Of a DNA stretch of 64,000 nucleotides, positions 10,579 through 22,259 are shown in pieces. A program made the translations under genes and the position numbers. Numbering within the stretch: position 1 is the first letter of the stretch; every line of letters begins with the position of its first letter. This stretch comes from Rhytidiadelphus loreus. Taxonomy: Eukaryota > Streptophyta > Bryopsida > Hypnales > Hylocomiaceae. The stretch spans positions 89,355,447-89,419,446 of the forward strand of contig OX344761.1 in the NCBI GenBank assembly GCA_947034895.1, written 5' to 3'. Under the pieces are notes generated by a model. That model had not been told where the DNA came from. It was given only the letters and a program-made list of their open reading frames with translations, and did no database searches.

Positions 10579-12543
10579 CTAATGAAAAAAAAATTGTAAT
10601 TACGTCCATATTAATCGAATTGAAAATCAATAATCCCTACAATAACATCCTTAAATCAAGCTAATCGGATTGTATAATAAATTAAAAATTTGAAAATTTT
10701 AGTATTTTCATTCTCAATGGAATCATCAAACTTTAAAAATATATATATATATATGCTCAAATTTTCCTACTTGTGCAAAAGCCCATACATTTATCATCAA
10801 TGAAGTTACATAAAAGAAATGAAAGCTTAGCTCCCTAAATAGGGTAGCCTTCATTTCATACAAACCCACTTGACACTAGCACTTTCTTTGTAAAGTGATG
10901 AAAACATTTGACATTGGTTTCATTTTCATTTTTGCATTTGAACTAAAGAATAAAATTTCTTTTGCACCTACCTTTGCTATATTTTTCCTCTTTCTACACT
11001 AGTATGTACTACAATTACATTCAAGATTGAAGGAACAAATGAAGTCTTTCATACTTGTACAATGAAATTTGAACACAAAAATGTCAACACCGACATTATT
11101 CTAGTAATACATTTTATTTTTCAAAGAAAACTCTTTAATTGCCTAGAGTAACAAAGACTTTAATATTTTGCATCATAAATGTGCATGGAGGAAATTGTCC
11201 TTTCCCATATAAACAAACAAACAATGTCTACAAAAGAAATATTCAATTTCTAAACGATGTAAATGAAAATTACATTCCCATAGACTTGATGTCGTCTTTT
11301 ATCTTCAAATGAAATCCTAGAGAATAATAATGAAAATTGGGACTATAATAGTGTTGTAAACATCTATTGAGACCCCTATTGAGACAATGAAACTCTCAAT
11401 CTTCAAAGAGTTGCTCAATGACATTTTCCAAAGAAACTCTAAAGATTTTTCTTCACATTGTCCTAGAATTTCTTAATGCAATCCCCCTACTTCCCTCTAC
11501 AACATGTAGTGCCAAATCTGTTGCTTATAGACATACATTTAAAAAAAATTCCATGCAAGTTTAGTGCTTCTATAGTTCTTTTCAAATTCACATAAAATTA
11601 TGTTGAATAATGAGAACATCAAAGCCTACTAGAGTCTTGTTATTGTCCATGAAGAACCAAATAAACTTCTAGGATGAAAATAACAAAGCTTTTCCATCTC
11701 TACAGTCTTAAATAGACAAGGCATAAGAAAACCAAAGCATTTACATTTGACAAATTTTATTCACAAAAGGCATACAATTTTGGGAGCCTACAAAGTTACA
11801 AGGCCTTATTTCCATCAAAAACCTATGAAAACTATCATATTCCTTGCAGACTATAGAACACTTCAAAATTTTATTAAAGTGTGTATATGTCCATTGGATC
11901 TCGCAATACACTACTACAAAAATGAGTCAAAGACATTTCTAGAACTTTGATAGTATAGAGGGCTAGACATTTCCATTTACAGTGATTAAAAAAACATTAC
12001 CTTCCTTGACTAGGTTCAACTTTAAATTTTTGCACTACTGAGTTTGAATTTCCAATTTTTTATATTGAAGAATTGAGTAGACAATCTGCAGGGGGATAAT
12101 AATAATAATTTTCACTCAAACATAAATTGTTAAATAGAACAACATTCCGGTTTCATGGAAAATCAAATTCATAAGTAGATCTGAAATAGAACTAAAACAC
12201 AATCGTGTTTGTGGTGAGATTGTTCTAGCTCAAGACTTTAAGCTTTTGAAACTTCCTTCTTGTAGAAATCATGGAAATGGAATTCACGAATGAAACCTAC
12301 AAGTTATTTTTCGAGAAAGATACTATATATGATTGTTCAAAAATTAGAAAATTACAATCAACAATACAAGAAAAAGTAGGGACCAAATCAATAGAAATTC
12401 AACTGGAAACAATTGGTTTGATTGTTGATTTGGTTGTGTTGTCCAAGGCAATTTGAAACAAGGATGTGTATTCAAATTGTGTTGATTTGAGTATTCTTTT
12501 TTTTGACAACATGTTGACTATGCATGTCAACTAGGTGTGACAT
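10579..12543. other. AT-rich, no recognised feature
   Basis: A short AT dinucleotide run lies at about 10739-10754. Open frames at 11747-11950 and 12271-12456 are short, AT-driven and unlike any protein I know. Confidence 0.5.
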
Positions 12544-12664
12544 CACTACTAGAAAATTCTATTTTTTGTTGATTTGGACAAAAATCAATAGTTTTTTGTC
12601 CAAATCAACACTTTATTGTTGATTTCTGTCCAAATCAACAAAAAAATAGAATTTTCTAGTAGTG
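12544..12664. mobile_element. CACTA-type MITE, 121-bp hairpin (family C)
   Basis: The ends are CACTACTAGAAAATTCTATT and its inverted complement; the body is built from GTTGATTTGGACAAAAATC repeats. It is flanked by CAT (12541-12543, 12665-12667). Confidence 0.9.
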
Positions 12665-12828
12665 CATGTGCATGATGTGCTAAATTCTAGCACAATCATT
12701 AGCCACCCATTTACACGAAAGACTTATTTTTGTGCAAATTATGAAATTTGTAATTGTTAATTGTATGTCCCTTGCTGCCATACTTGGTACCATTGGAGGA
12801 GGGGTTCACAGGCTTTATTTCGTCATAT

Positions 12829-12979
12829 CACTAGTAGAAAATCTGAAATTTCTGTTGTTTTGGTCATGTCGATTAGGATCAGTATTTTGCTGATTTTGAC
12901 AAAAATTTGTTGATTTTGACAAAAAACTGATATAATCAATGTGACCAAAACAATAGAAATTTCAGATTTTTTACTAGTG
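12829..12979. mobile_element. CACTA-type MITE, 151-bp hairpin
   Basis: The ends are CACTAGTAGAAAATCTGAAA and its complement, flanked by TAT (12826-12828, 12980-12982). The sequence is intermediate between the 150-bp family and the 192-bp element at 15469. Confidence 0.9.
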
Positions 12980-13297
12980 TATTCGGATATACAACAGAAA
13001 AAATCTTGCGTTTCAAAGTTTTTAATAAAAAAGAAAATTATAAAATTCATTTTCCTATACTTTAATTATATTGTGGCAATGGTACAGGGCAAACTTTAAG
13101 ATTGAAATTATCAAGTTTATTAGTATCACATATAAAGCAAAAGGCTGGTAAGAAGATGAGAATAATTGATGAACTGAATTAGTCTAAAATTATTGCAAAG
13201 GAAAGATTAGAAAAATAGCTAATCGATGTAGTAAGGTCATATTCATTATATTGAGACTTTTGCAGTCTCATTTTTATCCTTGACTTGAGGATAAACT

Positions 13298-13417
13298 CAC
13301 TAGAAGAAAACTGTGTTGAACTCATCAAAACCAATCTAACATTTTACATTGGAAAACGGAAATTGCAAAAAAATGTTAGATTGGTTTTGATGAATTCAAT
13401 GTAGTTTTCTCCTAGTG
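13298..13417. mobile_element. CACTA-like MITE, 120-bp hairpin
   Basis: The left end CACTAGAAGAAAAC and right end GTTTTCTCCTAGTG are inverted, and the word CATCAAAACCAATCTAACAT pairs with its complement across the loop. No matching 3-bp duplication is visible. Confidence 0.75.
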
Positions 13418-15468
13418 TGTACTGCTTTGTCTCTTTACTAGTATTTTTTTATAAAAAAGTAACAACTTTTAGAATTTCATTATAGAATCACTACTTGAGC
13501 ATTAATTTTTTTAGGTTTCAATTACCATTTTTTTTTATGAATTTTTCAATAACTAGCATTCTGTCTCAAAATCTGCAAAAAGTCTCAATTTAACGAATAT
13601 GGCCTTTAGTGTGAAAATTGCACAAAAGGAAAAAAAACAAAGAAAGGCCTACTTTGTAGCATGAATGTACTTGTAAGAAACATTTCAATATACCACGTGG
13701 ACCTCTCAAAAGTATAGAAATTGAGGTATAATTAATGTAAATGCCATTTTAACGGATAATTATTTGGAAGAAGTAAGGTAGAACTGCCAATTCCATCAAT
13801 GATTCAATTCCGTGGTCTATAGTTTTGTCCCAATTCCGTCAGAAAAACATGCAAATTCGCTTCAAATTTTGACAAGAGTAGTTTATTAATGCTATTAAAA
13901 GACAACGTGTCAATTAATGATTGGTGGATCTTCAAGTGCTATTAGATACATTGGAAAGCGGTATTGAGTTGTAAGAGGACGTTAATGAATCCAGTCTAGT
14001 GATGGTTTTGCAATTTCACTTCAAAAATTCACAAAAATAACAATTTTTATTGGAAAATTATAATTCCACTTGGGTTTGATTCTTGAAACAAAAGCACACT
14101 TCTAAAAAATATGTGTCTTTCCTAGATTTGGCTCCAATATAGTCAGATTGCAAATCAGGGTGGTAATGGGTAGTTCTACCTTATGCCAAATCAGCTACAT
14201 CTACCCTTTTCCCATGTTTAGGAATTCTTAAATTTTAAAGTACCCAGATCAACAGCAGTGAAGTACCATCTGTTGAAGCCTTCACACAAATCTGTCCACT
14301 TTTGCAAGTGCTTCTACCAGTAATTGAAACAACAAACACTTGTTGGTTATCTGTTATTTTTGATAGCATTTTCTACTAGTGCAATTTGAAGTATACTTTT
14401 AAAATTTAGTTTTTCTGCGGGATCTTCTACCCACTCCACTTAAAAAATGACTCATTTTGTCATAACTTTTTCCACCAGGCACTGATTGTAGTAAAAATTA
14501 TATTCAATGCATGCTACTATATTTTTGTGTTTTCAGAAAGAGTGTCTACATTTTTTCATGCATATTGAGAGCGTAGGCACCTACTGAAATACCATTCTCT
14601 CCTCCAAGGGGATAGTAATTACTAATAACTTAAGCGGTTATGATTAACACTACTTTTCTATTAAATTATTTTTCCATCAATATGTTCTCAAATAAAGTTA
14701 CGAAAAAAAAATTATGCATGAAGTGTATGGACATACGGAACTCACCTAGATTGAAGAAAATGCATTTTTTGAAATGTGTTCAATGTATTTAATTACTCTA
14801 TGTTATTTCAAGCACAAGCTTTCATGCAAGCACTAGAAACAAAAACAAGTTCTCTTGTTGGAAGTTTTATTAAACCTTCCTAATAGGCCACCTAACTTAA
14901 TCCCTCAAAGGTTTTTGGTGATTTTAGGTCCCAAATTGCTTCAAAGTATTCAAACCCAAAGCAAGGCTAAAATCTTCATCTTTATTTATTTTTTAACAAA
15001 TCCAACTATAGGATCTTTCAATTTACTTGTTAGAGCAAACCCTTCTAAAATTTCAAAATAACAAACCTTACCAATTGCAAGATCAAGTTGCTTGAATTTC
15101 AAAAAGAAGTATTTTCAACTCTTTCCAAATGGTTAGATTTCATCTTTCAAACTATTTTCACAAAATGTGTAGATCCTACAACTTGTTATCCTTCATAATA
15201 TATTGGGAATTTATTTTTAAAATATCAGCAAAAAATAGTAATTTCATATTCATGCTTGAGAAACTATTAAGTACAAGGAGTAGGAGTATGATTTAATATA
15301 CTAAATTGTTAACAATTTAGTTATATTTCCTATCCCAATGGTTGTAATGTTGTACTAAACAAACTATATTGAATTTTATTTTCAAGAATAAAAAATTGTA
15401 GTTAAATAAATGACTTCAAATTTTATTTTATAGTAGAGATTCCATAAGTGCTTGCAAACTAAAACTTA
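13418..15468. other. AT-rich, no gene; one orphan MITE end
   Basis: The word TTTTCTACTAGTG at about 14369-14381 looks like a right MITE terminus with no left partner. The 68-codon frame at 14855-15061 is not recognisable. Confidence 0.5.
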
Positions 15469-15660
15469 CACTAGTAGAAAATCTAAATTTTTTGTTGTTT
15501 TGGTTGCATTGACTTTGTTCGAATTCGCATTGATTTGGGTTAGTTTTTTGCTGATTTTCACAAAAATTTGTTGATTTCAAATTTCTGTCAAAATCAGCAA
15601 AAAAAACTAACCCAAATCAACGCAACCAAAACAATAGAAATTTCAGATTTTCTACTAGCA
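15469..15660. mobile_element. CACTA-type MITE, 192-bp hairpin
   Basis: It begins CACTAGTAGAAAATC and ends TTTCTACTAGCA (last bases mutated), with TTA on both sides (15466-15468, 15661-15663). The arms pair through CAAATCAACGCAACCAAAAC. Confidence 0.88.
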
Positions 15661-17802
15661 TTAGAAGAGATTTCAGGCCAAGGGAAGGACATTTCAGGCT
15701 TGTTCCCCTAGCTGTGAACCAGAGGTATGCAATCAGAATAAAAAATAATTAAGAATAAATAATAATAAAATATTAGAATCTGATGTAGCCGAACTTCGGC
15801 CACATCAGACTACGCATGTGGTTGAGTTCGCAAAATTAGGGAACTCAAGGAATTCGTGGCCATCTACAACAGTTGAATTTCCCCTAATGTGTTACTCCTC
15901 ATAACTTTCATCTTGTTATGAACGATGGAAAGATTCAAAGCTCTACACATATATTTAAATCTAGGAAACTAAGTTCAAATCATTATTTTTCTTAAAAGTT
16001 ATTTTTTCTAAGCTACTCAACTAGTCTTCTGAGCAAGAAAAATTCCATACCATGCAATGAATTTTTAACCAAGTAGTAAAAAATTATGAACATTTTTGCC
16101 CCTTAGAGCTACTCTTTGGACACACATTGTGTGAAAATTTTCAAGGAAAAATCTAAAAAATTCGTTCATAGTGAGTTGCCCAAAATCGCTATATTGCCAA
16201 AAAACGTAGTTTAATCCTTTATCGGTTAACCACTTAATGGTGTTTGGGTGGAAGTCATCCTAATATGTGGAGATACTTCATGAAGTTGCTATCCTATGTA
16301 ATGATTGGATTTGGTATTATATAGTAGAAGGCTCGAGAACAATTCTGGCATTAAGAACCGCCCCTATAAAAGTATCCAAAACAATGCACATGGATGTAGA
16401 AATGGAAGTGATATTGTGTGGTGAGAAACTGCCATCCCATGTGTGTGGTTTTAAAAATTACAAAAAACACATTTGAGGCTAAACCTCCTTCTGCTAAAAT
16501 GCTTCTCAATAGCTCATAATTTTTTGGATTGATGTGAAATTTTAATTACAAAAACTAGACTAGTATGTGCAACTTTTCTGATTTTTTTATATTGGAAACA
16601 AACACTATATGAAGAAGAAACAAGCTGCCAAAGTTCACTCTAATCCAAAAATGTCAAGATTTTGAACTTCAAATTTTTCCCAAACATTCAAAACAACTTG
16701 TATTGACATAAAATTTTGACCACAATAACTAGATTGAAAGGGAAACATAACACAACAAATTTTATTGAAAAGTAACATGTATGAAGGAGATACAAGCCCC
16801 AAAGTTGCAGCTATGAAATGTAGTTTGGTGGACTAAAATTGAACGTGTGAAATTTGATTGGCTTCCAAAAAATCAATACATCTTAGACTAATTTGAAAAT
16901 TTTACCACAAAAAAATAGAAGGGAGAGTGCAAATTCCCCATCAATTTTTATTGAATTTGAACATAGGATTCAAAAGTTACAACACTTTGAATTGGACTTA
17001 AAACTATGTGAGGATACTTTTGGTTGTTTAGGGGTTGTAATAAATTTTGATTTATAATGGGAAGTGAATGGAATGGAAACGTATAGTGGATCATTCTTAG
17101 ACTCACTGGCTCCATTCAAAAGTATGCTTGAGATCATTCTTACTCACTAGCTCCATTCAAAGATGTTTTGATTCATCATAGTTGCACCTATGAGCATTAA
17201 TAGGGATCTAGGCACCTCTAACTTTGAAAAATCATATCTTATTCATTTCAAGTTGAAAAATTAAAATTAAAACTTCCACTATTGTGTTCCTCATTTTTCT
17301 TTATTCCACAAAAATATAAAAATCTTTGGTTCCACCCATTTTTGCACAAGGGTCTTTCTTCCCTTAGATGAGCGCTTTGTGAACCTTCTACCTTAGTAAA
17401 TTTTAGAAAGATCCTTGATTCCACATATGAAGTCAAATGTGCCAAGGTACTAAGGTTTCTCACCACTAACCATTAGGTGAAGAGTTCAATTAAACCCCAT
17501 TGCTTATGGTTTTAGTTTTTTGTCAGTTAATATTGTCTTTTAGGAATGGTAAAAACGACGCGCAAAATTGAATTGAATTGATATGATATAGGAATTCGCT
17601 AAATGTATTTTAAGATAAATCCTAACCACATGTTTTTTAAGTTAGTTTTCTTTAAAATACCCGACCCTTAATTACACAATTTTTAACTCAATATTGCACT
17701 TAATACCACTCTTTTTGTAGTAGATGCACTAAAATGTACTATTTAGATAAACTTCAAAAATTTCTATGATAAATGCACATCAAACTTGAGGTACACGACA
17801 AT
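15661..17802. other. No gene; two dispersed repeat copies
   Basis: The segment 16236-16330 matches 53775-53870 (shared GTGGAGATACTTC-like and ATGGTTGGATTTGG-like words). The segment 17405-17713 matches 44400-44690, ending in the shared word AATATTGCACTTAATACCA. No protein family is recognisable. Confidence 0.55.
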
Positions 17803-17934
17803 CACTAGTAGAAAATCAGGCCCAATCTGTTGTTTTGGTTGCATTGATCATCAACAAATTTCTGTTGATCAACAGAAATTTGTTGATGATCAATGCGACC
17901 AAAACAACAGATTGGGCCTGATTTTCTACAAGTG
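17803..17934. mobile_element. CACTA-type MITE, 132-bp hairpin
   Basis: The left end is CACTAGTAGAAAATCAGG and the right end TTTTCTACAAGTG, flanked by AAT (17800-17802, 17935-17937). The inner word TTGTTGATGATCAATGC pairs with its complement. Confidence 0.88.
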
Positions 17935-18779
17935 AATTTTTGTAAGAGAGAGAGTCCACCTGAACTACTTGACCACCCAAAAAAGAAATTTAAAAAAATC
18001 TCCAAGTGCTTAAAATAGGAAAATTTATACCCAAAAAGTGCTTTGTCATGGTGCATCAAGTACACTAAATTTAGACTTTTCATTGAAAAATATTGTAATA
18101 TTTTTTTATTTTTTTATTATAGGATTTTATAGATTAAATTATTTTGTTTTTCAAGTTCATACTATTTTAGGATTTCTTTGAAATTTTGTATTCAACTTTA
18201 AAACATCAAAATCTTCGAATCAATTTGAAGGATTAAAAAAAAAGCCTTTTTCACTTTTTTCTTATGTCAATGCTTATTTTGTGCAAATTGTGAGGTTTGG
18301 CTTATCATCATTTCTTCTTCAAGGTCATGAATTATCTGTGAAGAAATGGCTAAATATGCTACTTAAAATTTACTACAAATAGTATAAATTTGATGTCAAA
18401 GTAGTACATATTGAACATGCTATACACCTAAGATTATGATGGGACTCTCTAAACTGTAGTATACAATTATCCATATGCGCATGCAAATAGAATGTACAAA
18501 ATAAATGACTTTGAGGTTTAAAAACATAGAACTTTTTTCAAGTCTTGATCAATGCCTCTTGATAAAGAAAACAAAATTATACAAATGAAACATCACATTG
18601 AACTGCAAATTAGACCCACTAAGGATCAACCTAAGACTGAATTGGATGAAAAACAGTTCAATTATGCCTTTGCAATAAGCAAATTGGTTGGTGCCAAATC
18701 AAAGTCACCTTGGCCTTCATGAAGTAGAATCATTAATAGGAAACCTAGACCAATGAAGTAGGAGAAGGTGCAATGGAAG
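17935..18779 (-). other. AT-rich stretch ending in lectin-kinase 3' sequence
   Basis: Bases 18600-18779 read on the minus strand resemble 4670-4830 and 45540-45620 (shared TTCTCCTACTTCATTGGTCTA-like wording). They lie just downstream of the kinase C-terminal piece, so they are probably its original 3' flank. Bases 17935-18600 hold nothing recognisable. Confidence 0.5.
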
Positions 18780-18847
18780 CACTACTAGAAAATTCAGATT
18801 TTTTGTTGTTTTGGACGCATTGATCTGGTCAAAATCTGACTCAAATC
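18780..18847. mobile_element. Half of a CACTA-type MITE (family A)
   Basis: The sequence follows the left half of the 150-bp family from CACTACTAGAAAA to GACTCAAATC and then stops at the edge of the hairpin loop. The right half is missing. It provides the stop codon (TGA, 18843-18841) of the kinase piece that runs into it on the minus strand. Confidence 0.8.
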
Positions 18848-19026
18848 ATTGTCCTTTCTATTTTTGGGTCCACATCTACAACTAAGGATCTTGAGGAAGT
18901 GCTAGAGCTCAAATTGGAAGAATGTGATGGCAAGACAAGAACTTGCACTCTTTCATCAAAAATAGATAAAAGCCCGCTTGATGGTTCAAAAGTCCCAAGC
19001 ATTCTTGGATCCACCATTCCAAAGAG
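18841..19026 (-). pseudogene. Lectin receptor kinase pseudogene, C-terminal piece (displaced part of exon 2)
   Basis: The frame reads VDPRMLGTFEPSSG and ends in a Ser-rich tail with SSNLSSSTSSRS. The VDPR motif is what follows WRAYEAGSLFG in L-type lectin receptor kinases, and that preceding part lies 10.4 kb away at 29465. Both cut ends share TTCCAAAGAG, so the two pieces were continuous before the insertion. The expected C-lobe segment containing RPSMRQV is not present, so this copy also appears internally deleted. The frame ends at a TGA inside a half MITE. Confidence 0.75.
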
Positions 19027-20591
19027 TAGGGTTGCTAAAGTATGAGCAATGAGCAATGAGCGTTGAGCAATGAGCGTTGAGCAATGAGCGGTTGCATTTG
19101 AGCAGTAAATTTTTTATGTATTAAATTTTTTAGGCTTCATAATTATCTAAAATTCTACACATAAAATTGAAGTTTAAAAAAAAAAAATTGAATGTAGGTC
19201 ACTATTCATCCATTGCTTTGGATGGATGAAGATGATGACAAATGAATGTAGATGAAAGTTAATGGATGAAAAAAAAATTGGCTCTGAATTTTTTACATTA
19301 AATGAAGTCACCGGCATTATGAAGCATCAAATTTAGAGACGGATAAAGCACATTCATTTGATATGAATGTAAGTGATGTAAATTGTTTGCATTGTAATGT
19401 ACACATACAAACCTCATGTGGGGTCCTAAGAACCTCTTTGGTTCCAAGAAGGCTCTTAGGGAGACAATAATCATAAGCATGGATGGCTTGAATTAAATTA
19501 GTGAAATCCTAAACTCAAATGCATTTTTCTTTGGGTTAGCAAAGCCCTCCCAAACACTCCTTCTAAGCACTCCTACAAATTGATTGGGTAGTCAAAGCAT
19601 CTTATATACCACATTCACAAGGGTTTCCTATGAGCCTCCTCGGTTTCGAGGAGGCTTAGTGGGAGACAATAATAAAGAGCAAGGGTGGTCTAAACGCCTC
19701 CCCAAATTCTAAGGAGGCTTATATGGAGATGATATTCAAAAGCAAGGTAGATGGCCTAAATGCCTCCTTGGTTTTGAAGAGTCTCTCTTGTACTAGCAAG
19801 ACATAAGCACATATGGACCCATAAGGCTCTTCGGTTCCAAATAGGCTCTTAGTGAGTTGCGAAAATCTTAACAATTTGGGAATTGAAGACTACTTGGTTT
19901 AGGGGATGCTCAAAGGAAGGGAAGAGAAAAAAATATTTTAATCCTTCATTTGTCATTGGATTCAAGAATGCAAAGTTATTAAAATATGAGCAAAGAGTGA
20001 CAAGCATTGAATATTAAGCAACAAAAGTGAGTAGTGAGTGTTTTTAGAAAAATTTGTAAAATTTTAAAACTTTTCAACATAAGATGCCTATATCCATGGT
20101 TTAGGGTAAAAATGAATGGCTATAAATGAATTTAATGAAGATGAATGACAATGAATTTTTTATAGTTGACTTTGTTGAATGAAATACATATATTGATTAT
20201 TGCATTAGGTGATAGATGACTGTTGAATGGGACTAAAAACTCAATTATTTAAGATAAGGATTCATGTCCTAGTACCTTAACTCAAAGGTAGATAGACTTT
20301 CGGAAACCAAGGACTTATATTCACATAGCAATTTAAATTCACTTCAAGGAAGGTATCGTTTTCCTTTAAAATTTATAATTTCTTTCAAGCATTACTAAGG
20401 TTTAAGTTTTTCTAGATTTATTCCTATGCTAACACCAACATTTATGAGTTCTAATTACATATTGCCATCTAAGAGAACCGGCATGTTGCTAATTGAAAGA
20501 AGTAGATTCAATCTACAAATATTTCAATTACTAGCTATGAGCTAAAATCTTGAATTTTTCACATTGTATATGGAACCTCAATCGTATGCGT

Positions 20592-21036
20592 TGATCCCTA
20601 AAGTCCTAAAGTCCCAAAGTCCCTATGGGAGACTCTTGGAATTTAGGATAGGAAAAATTCCATCTATGAGTGAAAATTAAGTAGTTTTTTTTAGAATTTT
20701 TTTCCTAGACTTTCAACTCAATTTTTCAACATAAAAAAATTAGAAATTCAAAATCAATAGTCCAAAAATTTTAAATTAAGAAGATCCAAAGACAAAAACT
20801 CTAGTTGAGCCGGGTAACAAAAAATTTGTTTTCTTCATTGTAAATGCAAATATCTTCCAATCTACATAATCAAAGTTTTTGAAATTTCTTCTACACATTT
20901 ATGTAATAGTTTAGTGCAATATCCTATAGTTAGATATGAAAAAAAAGAATTTAAAAACTTTTTTGCTCTTCAAAATAGAAATGGTAGTTTTGAGTGTTTT
21001 TTGATGAAAATAAGGCCTTGGGACTTTAAAGGTTAA
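20592..21036. mobile_element. Candidate TTAA-flanked (piggyBac-like) MITE
   Basis: It starts with CCCTAAAGTCC after TGAT (a likely mutated TTAA) and ends GGGACTTTAAAGG followed by TTAA. Its body from about 20677 matches 41991-42372, including GTTTTGAGTGTTTTTTGATG near the right end. Confidence 0.4.
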
Positions 21037-22259
21037 ATCACTACTAAGAATGAATAAAATTTACCTCACATACAAATCCGACATTCAAGTATTATTTTCA
21101 AAAGAATATAAGAAGCTAAATGATAGAATAACCTTTAAGAAATAAAGATTCAAGGATCCTTGACTCCTTAAGGGAGTTGTGTATTTATGCGACAAGTTAC
21201 ATGATACAACCCAAAACTTCTTCTTGCTCTTTTTGTACATGCCTTCAAATTTCTTTTCATACTTCTTCTTACATTTTTCTCATTTTTGGATTGAGCTTCT
21301 ACTAGAACTTCTTTGTCTTCTTCTTTATTGTCATAAAAATCATAGACATTGGTTAATTACTAGTAGAAACATAGTCTGCATAGACTAAGCTTTAAGACCC
21401 ATACTTAAACTAACTTGTCATTAGTTAGAGATGAATGAATACTCACATGGTCGAAACATTCCTGGATAAGAACAAGAGTAGTTGAAATACTAAGGTGAAG
21501 CTTAAATACTAAATAAAGCGAGAAAAAAAATTGAGTGGACATTTGAAGGATGCCATAGTGATATAGGCAACAATGCATCACCTTCTTTAAGGTGTTTTGC
21601 CAAAAGAATGGCATTGTCTAATAGTAATTTGAATTGTTATTGAGAAAAGAGCAATATGCATGATCTTAGAAGGTATGTTTACATTTTAAGGAGCCACTCT
21701 AAGTGAAGAATTTACTAAAAAATTTTGAAGGCAAACTTTGATAATATTTCATTTTCAAGTCATTCATCGATTTCATTAGTTTTTTTTCTATTAGTTAATT
21801 TTTTTTTAAATCAACCTCTACAAATGTTCTCTACTTTTGACATTTAAAAGAAACAATTTTACATGTTTAGGGACATAGAGAATGCACTTTTGAATTTCAA
21901 ATATACTTTTTTGGAGGAAAAAATATTTTTTGATATGAAATTAATATAGGGTGTGTATCTTACATCAATGAAGAACTTAGTGATATTCATTTTGAAAGAT
22001 TGTGAAAATGAAATTGTACATATAAAATATAAAATGTATCTTTAGATTTCCTTTATTAGAAAAAAAAGTCAAATTTAGAAATTGCACTATACAAATAAAA
22101 TATTCACTTTACATATATTGGAGGACTAAAGTGTAATAAAATCTTATATTTGATAACATTTTATAACAATATGTCTTAATCTTTAAAAAGATATTTTGAT
22201 TCTATTGCACTTTAGTTTTTAAAAATGTACAAACAATGATTAAATCAATACAAAACTAT
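21037..22259. other. AT-rich interior of the nested transposon, no gene
   Basis: Short frames at 21179-21388 and 21405-21614 are rich in Phe, Leu and Tyr, as random AT-rich DNA gives, and match nothing I know. Confidence 0.5.

Noticed and set aside
14369..14381. Isolated TTTTCTACTAGTG as another MITE
   Set aside because: No left terminus or hairpin partner was found upstream; it may be a relic but cannot be bounded.
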